Assembly: GCA_002964805.2 (NCBI GenBank)
Contig: PUDQ02000001.1
Coordinates: 8,766,001-8,830,000, forward strand
Reading direction: 5' to 3'
From: Trametes villosa
Taxonomy: Eukaryota; Basidiomycota; Agaricomycetes; Polyporales; Polyporaceae
DNA length: 64,000 nt
How positions within the stretch are numbered: the first letter of the stretch is position 1; every line of letters begins with the position of its first letter. The translations under genes were made by a program, and so were the position numbers. The notes beneath the pieces were generated by a model. It did not search any database, was not told the DNA's origin, and saw only the letters and a list, made by a program, of their open reading frames with translations. Positions 21,675 to 33,101 of the stretch are shown here, one piece after another.

Positions 21675-24622
21675 TCACTGTCCCCAGTTGAAGAAGTCGA
21701 GGTCGTTCAAGCCCGCCTGGTCCGCCGACGGACTGTGGTGCGGCCCCGGCGTCGCCGACGCGCCCCGCCCCGGCGTCATGCCGTCGTGCTGGCTCGCCGA
21801 CGGCGACGGCGCCATGAACGGCCCGCCGCCGAACTGCCCACCTCCCCCGCCCTGACCCCACATCTGGCTGCCGTTCCCCGATGCGGCAGGCGACGGCGCG
21901 CCGCCCATGCCCGGGAACCCGCCGCCTCCTCCGCCATTCCCGCCTGCTGAGCCGGGCGGGGAGACCATGCCGTACGCGCCACCCTGCCCCTGCCCGCCCA
22001 TGCCCATCTGCTGCTGCATCTGGCCCATGCCCTGATTCCACCCCTGCGCGCCGCCCTGCTGCTGCCCGCCGGGGAAGCCGCCGGACATGCTCATCGCGCG
22101 CTGCGCCTGCGCCTGCTGCATCATGAGCGCGCGCTGGTGCTGCTCTTCTGGGCTCTGTCCCATGCGCTGCTGCGAGACGGGGGACGGGCCGGAGTCGGAG
22201 GGCGTCCGCGCGCTGCGTGCGATGCCGGGCATGCCTGGATTTGAGCGGAGGGCGGGGAACTGCGAGCCGTCCATGCCACTGCCCATGTTGCCCATGTTCG
22301 GCGTCCCCTGGCCAGCGGCGGCGGCGGCCTGCATTCGTTGCTGCTGCTCCAGCCGCATCCGCTCCTGCATCATCGCCTGCTGGCTCATCGCCTGCGGGTT
22401 CATACCGCCGCTGCCGCCTCCCCCGCCGCCACCGCCCCCACGCATCATCATCTGCTGTTGCTGCTGCATGAGGAACAGCTGTCGTTGCTGCGGGTTCATC
22501 TGCGCGATGGCTGCTTGTTGTTGGGGCGTGAACATCGTCCGTGGGTCACTGGAGCCGTTGCCGCCGCCGTAGGGGAAGGACTGCTGCATCGGCGACTGCT
22601 GCTGCACGGGCGACATTCGGGACGGGCTCCCTTCTCCGGAATGCTGAGGCGCGATCGGCATCCCGCCCCCTTGAGGAAACCCGCCCATCGCGTTCCCGCC
22701 CTGTGCCTGCGCTTGTCGACGAGCCTGAATCACGTTCTACGACCAACGACCGTGAGCATCGCGCCAATCACCTACATCTCTCGCCACTCACCTGCGCCAT
22801 CGCCATTTTCTGCAGCTTGTCCTGGGTGGGTAGAGACATGAACCCAGGGACCTGGTTCACCAGATACTGTAGGAACGGATGGCCCGGGTTCTGCAATATT
22901 TGGAAGTGCTGCACCGCCATCGGGCCCATGTTCTGCAGGTTCGCGAGCTGCGCGGGCGTCAGCTGCGAGAGCGCGGGCACCGGCGCTGCACCCGATCCGC
23001 CGCCGCCACCGTGCTGCATGCCCATCCCGGCGGGTGGCGACATCTGTCGGCTGCTCTCCGCTTGCTGCTGCTGCTGCTGAGCTTGCTGGGCCTGGCGCAT
23101 CTGGAGCTGACGCGCGCGCATCGCGGCCATCTGGGCCTCGTTCGGGCCCATCGCCGCGGCGGGCACCGGTGGCGGCGGCATCGACGGACTGCTCATGCGC
23201 TGAACGGGACCTGCAGACAGGTTGACGCTGGAGCCCTGCTGCATGTTCTGCGCTGGGGGATGTGGCGTCGAAGGGCCTGCTCCCGGTGTCGAGAAGCCGG
23301 ACGGTGTCTGCGCCTTCGTCTCGCCAGTGTCGCGTCGTTTGTGGACGCTGTCGGGCCCGGGCTCCTCCGTGCGCTCGCGTTTTGCGGTGCCGTTCACAAA
23401 GCCGCTCGAGGACCCCGAGGCTTGCTGTCTGCGCGCGAGTTCCTTTGCGAAGATGTTCGGGAGCTCGCGGTAGACGTGCATAATGCGATCCATCTCTGCG
23501 AACTCCACGACGGGGGGTGGCGTCATGGCGGGGAGCGCCATAAGACTTTGGCTCTGCTCGAATTCGTCGGCGTAAGCAGTTAGCATATGAACTTGGGGTA
23601 ACAACATACCACTTTGTGGTTTTCATCCGCGGCGGCTGCAAGCCACGTCAGGTTGGATTGCAGTCTTAATGAGTACCTGCGGGGTCTGTTAGAGCAACGC
23701 TCATGTTCCAGGCGGTATTGCAACTTACTGGTGGAATGTTTGGTCCGACATAGGGACGCCTCGGGCCTGGAAGTCCATAGACACCCTGCAAGAACGGTTA
23801 TAGCGCGCAGTTTCTCACCAGATGTGGCGCGACATACCTGAGTAATAGCGAGTTGAGCTCCAGGATGCTGACCACTTTAGGATCAAGCGATGGCGCTTTC
23901 GAGTGCGTAGGAGACAAGCTGGACGCCTGGGAGTGCTGTCTTGAGAGGGAACCGTCCGAGCCTTGCTTAGGGGCCTGGCCGCCTGCACTCGAACTCTGGG
24001 TAGGCGTGTTTTGTTGCGCGTCCGAGGAGAGCTGCTGCGACGACGAGCCTCCACCGACACCTTCTCCACCGCCAGACTCCGTATGGTTCGACTCTGTCTT
24101 GACTTGCGGATCTCCGGTCGCGTTCTCATCGTCTGGAGCGGTCTCGGGCGCCGACGACAGCTCGCTGAGAGGAGTGGACTGACGGGATGCCTTGTCGACC
24201 TCTTCCGCCCCCTGTGTTACGGACTCCTCCATAGCCGGGCCGTCGGTTGTAGCTTGAGCTTCTGTTTGGGCCTCTGCCGCAGGGTTGGGGGTCGCGGCAT
24301 CCGGAGGGGGGGTTAGGGAGGAGTTGCTGTCCGGGGGCGGTGAGCGCGCGTCTGCCGTACTGCGTGGTGATGGCTCGCGCGGAGGGTCGAGCTGCTGGGC
24401 GTCGGGCTGGGCGGCAGGGTGCGCGAGCGACGGCGACTGCTGCAGCTTGTCTGGCTGAGCGGGCTGCTCGGAGGCGTCTGGCGGGGCGTGTTCCTGGGAA
24501 TCCGGGTAGAACGGCCTGGGATCACGGGAGGGGGATGACCAGGGGACGGCGGCGGGCTGATCAGCAGCATGCGGGGAGCCTGCGAGGACGGCGGGGGAGT
24601 GATTATGATCGAGATGGATCAT
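21675..24622 (-). CDS. SS18/SSXT-like glutamine-rich transcription coactivator
   Basis: The N-terminal exon starts at ATG 24622 (MIHLDHNHSPAVLAGSPH) and is a long Pro/Ser/Gln-rich region. Its end, VVSILELNSLLLR, splices through two small exons to VSMDFQARGVPMSDQTFHQ, YSLRLQSNLTWLAAAADE and NHKV. This helical block has the SSXT pattern (LxxN...LL...Q...G...Y...LQxNLxxLAxxAD) of human SS18 and plant GIF proteins, which are SWI/SNF-associated coactivators. A branch site TGCTAAC is visible in the next intron. Downstream are EFAEMDRIMHVYRELP, then Gln runs, Gly runs (MMMRGGGGGGGGG) and a final LNDLDFFNWGQ. The stop is at 21675-21677; total is about 900 residues. Gene activation with chromatin remodelling is inferred. 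Another possibility is an unrelated Q-rich factor, but the SSXT block argues against that. Confidence 0.68.
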
Positions 24623-26117
24623 GGTAGGGCCCGGGTGCCAGATTTAGAGATGGAGAACTCGAAGGCGGGGGCCTGGCGCGGGCGTAGCGGGGCAGAGGCT
24701 CGGACCCTGTGTTTCTCCGCAGCCGGACGTACGAGTGGGGGGCAGGCGGCGGAAGCGGAAGCAGGCGCGGGGACAGAGCCGGGGGCGTGGATGCGGCGGG
24801 ATGTCGCGGTGCGGGGACGGACGACAGGGTGAGTGAGCCTTGTGGACGGAGAATTGGAGGAGGACGCTGGGGGTGAGAGATGCACAGGTTGCGAGGCGGC
24901 GACAGCGAGCCTTGCGCCCGTGCGAGTTTGATGCCCGATCCGGCCATGTTCGTCCATCCTCCTCGCACCCGCTGCTGCCGCTCATCTCAACACTCGCTGG
25001 GGGGACGGGGGAAGAAGCGAGGGCGCTGTCGCGACCCCGGCGAAGCTTTATATACGCCGGGGCCGTCCCTGCGACAGAACGCTGCCGTTCCGGACTGGAG
25101 ATACACAGATCTTGGCAGCCACCCAGCATTTACGCAGCGTGATCGATTCCATCGTCCCTCGAATCACGCAACCTATCTGCTTTCGGATCCGAGAGAGCCC
25201 TCTCTCGCCCCCCGACGGTGTCATAAAGGCACACACCACCTCGGCCTAGCCGCTTCTGCCTCAACCACACTTCCTCCCCGCCCCTGTCCCGACCCTCCGT
25301 CCTCCGCGCCGACGCCGACATCCTCGCGCGAAAACTCCTCATGGCGGTCGCGCGACGTTGCGCGCACTCACGTCGCACGAAGTGACGTCCCCGTGCGCCG
25401 ACACGGGCTCGGGCGCACGCCCTGACTATCACACGAGGCGCCTCTTCTTTCATACAGAACCCTCGATTGGACGTTCTTCGCGCGCATGCACTCGCGCCCA
25501 AGGAACACCAGTCTCCTCAGGGATAGCACCGGCTTCGCGAGCCTATTTGTCCGCGAGCGCATGTCCGCCCGTGGTGACGGCCCCTCTCTCATGCTCGACA
25601 CCATCTGACATGCAGTCGTGGGTGTGCTATCGCGCGCATATGTCATTCGACGTGCCTCCTCGGCCATCAGGAGTTCCGGCGGTCATGATAGATCTGCAGG
25701 GTATCGCTTGCTCGTTCGCGAGTGCACAAACCCTGGGTAATTCACTTGCGCCTGTGTTTCAGTAGTCTAACGAGTGGTGCCGCTGTCTGCAGTAGTTGCG
25801 AGCTAAATGAATAGGAATCAACCTACTATGACATCGAGCCGCCCGCGCGCCCGCGCCGTCAATGGTGTTGCAAGTTCATGCCGAGACCATGCTTCCGATC
25901 CTCTGTCGCAGGCTGGGACACATCGCATGCAGATGTATTCACGACTTTGATGTGGCAGTGGTGCCATTGCCGCACGCACCGAGTGGCGAAGCCGAGTTAC
26001 AAGTCCGCACGCGAAAGGATGAGAAAATCAGCTCACACATCTATCACGCGTCCGGCGCAGGGATGCAGGAAGAAACAGTGCAAGTTCGTTGCGAAACTTG
26101 GGGGATACTAGCTGTGA
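24623..26117. other. Intergenic region with possible distal TATA box
   Basis: About 1.5 kb with no convincing gene. TATATAAAG on the minus strand at 25046-25054 could drive the SS18-like gene with a 5' UTR near 400 nt. The part next to 26117 is the 3' flank of the second monooxygenase. Confidence 0.4.
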
Positions 26118-27988
26118 TTAAGCCACAGGACCCTTCGAGATCGCCTCCTGAAACAGCTGCAGGGCCGTCTGGCAATCCTTCTCAACCGTCGTGCCGCGCC
26201 GCCAGTCCTTCAAGTGCTCCAAAGTATCCCCGACATAATCGAGCTGCTTCCTCGTGAACCCGTGCCCGGTCGCGCTCATCTCGGGCGTCACGGCGTTGAG
26301 CGCGGGGGCGGTCAGGTTGTGGAGGTCACCGTTCTGCAGCGAGAGCCGCGCGATATTCTGTGCGAAGGGCCTGCGAAGCTCGTCGTAGATCTTGAGCGCG
26401 ACAGGGATGTTGGTCTTGTCCAGGGTTGGTTGGCCGAGGAGCATCGCGAGCATGATGACGTCCTGTAACACATTGATGTGTCAGGTACATGGTCGAGGCT
26501 TCTTATGTGACTGCTGGCTAACCTCGAATCCTTGGCCAGCACCCGCGCCTTGGTGGGGAGTCATAGCATGGGCCTATTGCGGGATGCATGACAACATGAG
26601 TGTGCCATTGCAAACACTATGGGCGCGTATACCCACCGCATCTCCAAGTAACGCAACCCGACCGTCGACGAACGTAGGCAGCTCCTTGACCATGTTGACA
26701 GCCCACTTAGTCCAGGTAGACATGTTCTGCGTATACTCGTGTTAGCCTACAGCGCCCCGGGAACACGATGTGTGTGCGCCTACCTTCATTATGTCTCCGA
26801 CCTCGGGCTCCCAACCGCGGTAGTGGCCCTCGACCTCTTCGTTGGGCACCTGCTCGACCCAGGTGCCTTCGTAGGGCTTGCCCTCTGAGCCGGGGAACGC
26901 GACGATCGCCCCCACGTTGAGATTGCGGCCTTGCGAGACGGGGTATGCGACGAGATGCTAGACAGTGCATGCGCAACGCTGTCAGTTGATAACTCATATT
27001 GCTGTGAAGCAACACCACCAACTCTGTTTTTACCGCAGTACTGCAACAAATATGTGCATTAGGACAACCCGACGCACAGGTTCGCTGCGGCTCACCGTCA
27101 TGAAATGCGACATATTAAACGGCCGCTGCTGTCCCTCCGGGATCGGCTCGCGCTTGATAAGCCCGCGGTAGACCGCCGCGCCCGAAAACACAGCGGGAAT
27201 GAACGACCTCAAAGTCTCCGCCCCTGCTTCGTCTCCAGCCGCCTGTGCCGCGTCCGCGAGCCGCGTGTACAGCGCCTCGCGGACGCTCGACTTGATGCCG
27301 TCGGCCGCGACGAGCACGTCGCACGCGGCGGTGCTCCCGTCGCTGAAGCGTAACTCGAGCGGCGCGCCGGCGTCCGCGGGCTGCGTGTAGCCGACGAAGC
27401 GCTTGCGCAGGTGGATCCGCTCGCCCGAGCGGATGTGTTCGAGGAGGAGCTTTTGAACGTCGCCGCGGTGGAATGTTCGTTGGAGCTCTACAGGGAAGCG
27501 CCGGGTTATATGTGTGAGCGGGACTTCTCTCAGGGCGGAGCGCACCTGTGGGCTCGGCCTCCTTGATGATGAGTCCTTCGCGTTGGTCGGACTTCCGGTA
27601 CATGAGAGTCACCCCTGGTGGACCGACGCCGCGGCTGCGATCAGCCACCCGTGTTTCTCTTTGAATAGGCGGGCCGTCACGTACTGTCCTTCGACCCGTC
27701 GCCGGTAAACTTCAGCATGGCCTCTTCGAGGCCGAGCTCCTTGATGATCCACCACGAGCGTGGCTGGAACGCGATTCCGGCGCCGACGATCGCCAGCTCG
27801 GCGGCGGACTCGTAGATCTGGAAGTCGACGTCGGGGGCGTATTTCTCGAGCGCGAGGGCGAGCACTAGGCCGCAGAGACCTGCTCCTCTGTCAGGGGTAT
27901 ATCGTGTCAGTGCAGCGGAGCAGCGAGCTCGTACGGGTCGGTAGAGGGAAGGTGTTGCTTACACAATTCCAACGGTGACCCTCGGCAT
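26118..27988 (-). CDS. FAD-dependent monooxygenase, salicylate-hydroxylase type (copy 2)
   Basis: This is the same enzyme class as the gene at 383-2228 and clearly its paralogue. The start is ATG 27988 (MPRVTVGIV), spliced to GLCGLVLALALEKYAPDVD, so the GxGxxG motif is again split by the first intron. Further matches are FHRGDVQKLLLEHIRSGERI, HLRKRF, CDVLVAADGIKS and FIPAVFSGAAVYRGLI. The C-terminal half gives NLNVGAIVAFPG, VALLGDA, MTPHQGAGAGQGFED and LKDWRRGTTVEKDCQ. The stop is at 26118. Relative to copy 1 the VGADG motif is VAADG, a conservative change. A TATA sequence lies about 77 bp upstream (28065-28070). The substrate is unknown; the C-terminal regions differ enough to suggest divergent activities. 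Confidence 0.85.
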
Positions 27989-28064
27989 GATCGTTCAGTT
28001 CAGTAGGTTTGGTGGTTAGAATGGAGGGCGGGGTGAGTGCCTCTCAAACCGCACGAAACCATGC

Positions 28065-28070
28065 TATATA
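28065..28070 (-). promoter_or_regulatory. TATA box of second FAD monooxygenase
   Basis: TATATA about 77 bp before the ATG at 27988, a spacing like that of the paralogue. The remainder of 28071-29011 shows no gene I can support. Confidence 0.45.
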
Positions 28071-29011
28071 ACGCTCTGAGACCCTACGAGAAGGCGAGCT
28101 GCAGCCGCGACTTGAAGGAGGAGTGGCCTCGGGGTCACACATGACCATGCGCGCGATGCTGTCGGAGGAAAGAAGCACGACCTTCGTCATCAGAGAGACT
28201 GTCGAGGCACAGCATGTCACGGAACGCACCGACGCGGCTGTTTGGTGAGCTTTTTGAGACGCATCGGGTATATAGCGACTGCCCAAGATGGACGGCATCG
28301 CCCACAGGATGAGACAGGCGTGATCTGCCGGATAGGCTGCTCGCGACGTAAGCCATACTTCGCCGAAAAGCTGCTGCGTAGGACCCCTCCGCCGAGTACT
28401 ACGCAGCGGTTTGAATGCATTGAGGAATCATCCGCGCGGCGTGGTAGACCTCGCGGCTCTGAGCTGGAGGTCAGCGTACGTGTATAGTGCGGCGTTGCCG
28501 CTGTCCCTGGTTCAGCGTTAGCAAGCATTCTGGTAGCCTTCTAAGCGAAGCCGCTTACTCACACTAGGTTTCCTGACCAAGCCGTCTCCGTGAAAATCGC
28601 ACTTCAAGTGCTTCCCAACACCCTAGACGCCGATCAGTGCTCCAGGGGTATGGAGAGGCCGTCCATCAGGCAGGCTTCTGGTACGGCATACTACGTCCAC
28701 GATGGAGAGCGATCACCCACGGCCTCCCAGGACGCCTGGGTAGTTACCTCATCTACGACCTGAGTAGCGGCCGAGATCGGCTTAGGAGGAAGAGGAGAGT
28801 CCTGACTGAATCACTGCGTAGCGCCAAAGTGTCTTGCCAAAGTGTTAGCGACGTAGAGACTGGCTTCACGAAGGATTGATGGAACGAGAAGGAAAACAAT
28901 GCGATTGCAGAGTCCATGTCACAGAAAGCTCGCCGAAACCTCGCGGGACGGCACCGAAACAAACCTGAAGGTATCCCACTGAGAATGTACACCGGGACGA
29001 CCTCGCGCGGC

Positions 29012-32000
29012 TTACGCATCCTTCGCCTTGAGGCCGAGCGTTTGCGCGATGAACCCGTACTTGTCCGCGTACTCCCGGATGCTAGTGATTCAACGTCAGT
29101 GACAGAACGACACGAGGTAAGACGTGTGGTGCGTACCGCATCTCTGTGGACTTGCCGGCGCCGTGTCCCGCCTTCTTGTCAACGCGGAGAAGGAGGGGGT
29201 TGGGGTTGTTCGGGTGCAGGTGCTGCAGCGTCGCGGCGTGCTTGAACGAGTGCAAAGGCACGACTCGGTCGTCATCTGTTGCATGAGACATACGTCACCA
29301 GTCCGCCACAAGAAGGTAATGGAAGAATCATCATACGGTCGGCAGTCGTGAGCATGAGGGGTGGCAGTGTCCTGCCCGTCGGGACGTTGTGCACAGGCGA
29401 TATAGGGTAGATGAAGTCGAAGTCGTGCGGGTTGTGCGGATCACCGTAATCGGATGTCCAGGCGCGTCCTACAAACGCTTACGGTAAGCAAACAGCATGA
29501 GTTGGCGCGTCCGCCGCGGTAACATACCAATAGTGAAGTCAGCAAACTACGGAATCGTGTCAATACGCTAGTTTTCCGTAACATTCAGACTAGACACACA
29601 CCTTCAGGAGGTCCAGGACGCCCACGTCGGCTACGGCTGCACCCAGCAAGCCTTCAGGTGCCCGGTTAACACACGCAGCCACAAGCAAGCCTGTGTGCAA
29701 TTTGAAGTAATGTGGTCAGTAGCTGGCCGCAGATGATCCAATAGGGAATCCCCACCTCCGTTCGAGCCGCCGTTGATGGCAACCTTGCCCGGCGCTGCGT
29801 ACTTGTTGTCGACAAGGAATTGCCTACACAGATGCGGACAGTTGAGTAACGAACGAGCTGAGAACGGCGCGTATGACGTACGTAGCGGCGATGAAGTCAT
29901 CGAAGCAGTTAACCTATACGCTTCGCGTAAGCAAGAAGACCTCTATCCCGGGGCCCGCACTGATAGACTAGCCATACCTTCCGCTCGCGGGTGCCAGCAA
30001 GATGCCATTCTTCGCCGAACTCGCCGCCGCCGCGGATGTTGGCGACGGCGAGGATCGCACCGTACTTCTGCATCCAGCTCAAAATCGATGGGCTGAAGAA
30101 GGGGTTGATGGAGATCGTGAAGCCGCCGTAGCCTGTGTGCACATGTGCTCAGCAAGGCCGTTAGCTGTCTACGTGTCCTTCGTACCATACTGCAGCGCGG
30201 GCGCGGTGCCGTCGAACTTGGTGTCCTTGTGCCGGACGATGAACATCGGCACCTTCGTGCCGTCCTTGCTGGCGTACCAGACCTGACGTCGTGTTACTCC
30301 ACGTATAACCGTGGCAGTAGGTGAGAGCGCCTACCTGTTCTGCTGAGAAGTCGTTCGGGTCGAGGCCACTCACGAGAGTCGTCCTGTAGATGCTCCATCG
30401 CTTGTCCTCGGCCTTCTCATCGAAGTTGTACCGCGCGACAATACCGGGGTTGGTGAAGCCAGTCAGAGTGGAGAAGAAGAACGGCTGGCTCCGGCGGCCG
30501 TTCACAGACGCCGCGCCGACGAAGTCAGGTGCCAGGCGCGCGAGCTGCTTGCCGGTGGACAGCTGGTACAGGTATATCTCGTCGATGACCTAATGGCCGT
30601 ATCTGTGTCAACGCGAATAGCGCTACAAGATAGGGGCATATCACTGACGTTACGCTTGAAGACAACGGCAGCGTAGTCGCCATTGATCGCGCAGACGTCC
30701 TGCAGGTGCGCCTTCGCGTCTTCGGGGATGAGCTCCTTGAACACGCGTTTCCCGGCCGGCTCGGCAATGTCGACGCTGACAAGCTTGTACAACGGCGCAT
30801 CCTTGTTCGTGAGGAAGTAGAACGTCGTGCCGTCATTCGCGATGCTGCATCGTGAAACGGTAAGTACGTTTGACTCAGCGGCGCATGTAAACGGGCGGGG
30901 CGCGTACTATTCATAGTTGGCCTCGAACTCATCGATGAGCTTGTCCCACTGGATGTTCTGGTCGATCGACTGCTTCTGGAGGTCTGCGATCCACAGCAGT
31001 TTTTTCTATACAGATAGCGCGAGTTTGTCAAAGTATCAACGCTTCCGGAGTAGCGTGCACGTACCCGTGAGGTGTCCCGCGTGATGGAAAGGAGCAGGTA
31101 GCGGCCGTCGAGCTCGGTGATCTCGGTTCCCCACATATATTCGGGGTTCGACTCGTCCTTGTACACGAGCACGTCTTCGGCTGTTGATTGCGGTAATCGC
31201 TCGTCATCAATGAGGCGAACCCCGGATAACGCGAGGTGCTGGTACGTACATTGCTGCGTGCCGAGCTTATGGTAGTATAGCAGCGCGTTCTTGTCACTTT
31301 GCGTCTCAGTGCCTGCCACATCGTCCGCTGCCGAGCCATGGGTCTCCCGCGACGGGAACCGCTGAACGAGATAGGGACAGATTGCGTTTGATGACGATGA
31401 GTCGCCGTCGGCCTGGGAGAATATCGGACGGCGCCCACCTGGTAGAAGAATCCCTTCGAGTCGTGCGTCCAAGAGATCCCGGAGAACTTCACGAAGCGAA
31501 TCTCTTCAGGAAGCCGTCCGTCATCGTGAGAGGGCTTGCTGCCTTCTGTAGACGCCAGCGGCGCAGACGTAGGGCGGACATAGATCGTGAAAAAGTCGCT
31601 GCCCTAGAGCGACCGACGTGGATCCGTAAGCATCAGCCGGGATGACTTTGGTGCGAGAGACGTACCGAACGCGAGATACCGTAGGCGAAGTGCTTGCCTG
31701 AGCGAGCAAACGCAGTCGCGGCAAGGGCTGCTGTTCCATCGGAAGACAGCAGGTTGGGCTGCCAACACGAACAGGTTAGAATGTTGCCTCACGTGACCGA
31801 GTTCGCCAACTTACGTCGAAGAAGACCTCCTCGCCTGCAGCGCTGCCTTTCGAGAAGTCGGGCAGGGTGCTGTCCTTAGAACGGTAGAGTACTGTAGGAA
31901 TTCAGTCAATAGTTAGCCACGAGCAGTTGCGCGACAGATGCGCGGAAAGCTCACCAGACTGTGCTTGTAGGCCGCTGTTGTAGTACCAGTACCAGCGACC

Positions 32001-32452
32001 ATCATCCTTCAAGGATGGCGCTGAGAACTGGAGGGAGGGAATGAGTATTATTGTACGCGTCAAAACGCGTGAAAGACGCGTCATACTTTCGCATAGTCCA
32101 TGTTCTTCCGGATTTGGTTCTCGAGGTCCTGCCGCTCGGGGTTCTGGTCGAGGTACGCGCGCGTGAACTGCTCCTGGGCGGTCGTCCATTGGTCTGTCTC
32201 CTCGGTGTTGTGCTCCAGCCATTCGTACGGGTCCTGGACGCGCACTTCGCCCTTGGCCTCGCTCTTGTACACATCGACGTGGTCGGAGCGGCGGGCCTGG
32301 GGGTACCTGTTCGGGACCCAGCGGGTGGGGGAGGCAGGCATGTTGGACGGTCTGGAGGTGGAGGCTAGGCGGGTCGAGAGACGGAAGGCGCGTCTTATAT
32401 GAGCGGGTGGAGCTCGGAGAGATGCTGCCACGGATGAGAAGAGGGAGAGCAT
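29012..32452 (-). CDS. Prolyl oligopeptidase (family S9A)
   Basis: This serine peptidase cleaves after proline in short peptides. The propeller part shows [48 protein letters not shown] and [20 protein letters not shown]. The hydrolase part shows the nucleophile in INGGSNGG, the acid in [16 protein letters not shown], and the base in [12 protein letters not shown], so the Ser-Asp-His triad is complete. The protein ends [12 protein letters not shown]. There are more than a dozen introns, including a 19 nt exon at 29528-29546 (FADFTI). Two in-frame starts exist: ATG 32452 ([20 protein letters not shown]), which adds a mitochondrial-type basic leader, and ATG 32341 ([18 protein letters not shown]), the usual cytosolic start. 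Some mushrooms have a related enzyme that cyclises peptides; sequence alone does not separate the two here, so housekeeping POP is the default. Confidence 0.9.
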
Positions 32453-33101
32453 GTGCTTTATAGATGCTGTGGTGGATCGGAGGGGATCTCAGGCTATATC
32501 GATTACTCCCCAGACAAGGGAACGCGATCTCTGGCCAGGAACATGTCAGCATACCTGCCACACGCAGAATGGCGCTCGAATTACATGTAGATTTATCAGG
32601 CTCGGTATCTGAAAGTCGCAGAACGCACTGCGCCATCGATGGATGCCGCCGGGTCGAGGCGAGCGCGGCGAAGGCGTCAGGCGGGGGGCGGGCCTTGAGC
32701 TGGGCAGTGGCTGTCACCAGGTGGTAAGGCAGGTGGAAGGCGTGTCTGCGTGTCTGCAACGTGAGATTGGAAGAGCCAAATTTTTCTCCGGCAGGCTCGT
32801 CGGCGTCCGAGAGTTCCTGCGGCGGTACGGGGCTCGAGACTCGACAGACAGGATCCACGGACACGCCGGCAGCAGACACGAAATATTTGGACACGACCCG
32901 CGTCCCGCGAAAAGAGCGCGCACCCCGCGCCGCTCCCAGCGTCTATCTTATCTATCCCCCCGAGCGCGATAAACGTCAGAATTTCTGGCGTGGTGCGCGG
33001 GCGTCCCTGCCGAGTCAGCTCGTCCTCGTCGTCATCAACGTTCTCCAGCACCCCGAGCGAACCATCCGCTCGACTCGCGCGACAGCAGCAACTGCGCGTG
33101 G
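32453..33101. other. Divergent promoter region (POP / carrier)
   Basis: These 649 bp lie between two divergent genes and carry both promoters. I see no gene or repeat in it. Confidence 0.4.

Noticed and set aside
22338..22841. His/Leu-rich frame antisense to the SS18-like gene
   Set aside because: It is the complement of Gln-codon runs (CAG read as CTG and TGC), a known artefact of Q-rich genes.
25862..26257. Plus-strand frame with several cysteines and histidines
   Set aside because: Spacing fits no zinc-finger family, and the end is antisense to the second monooxygenase.
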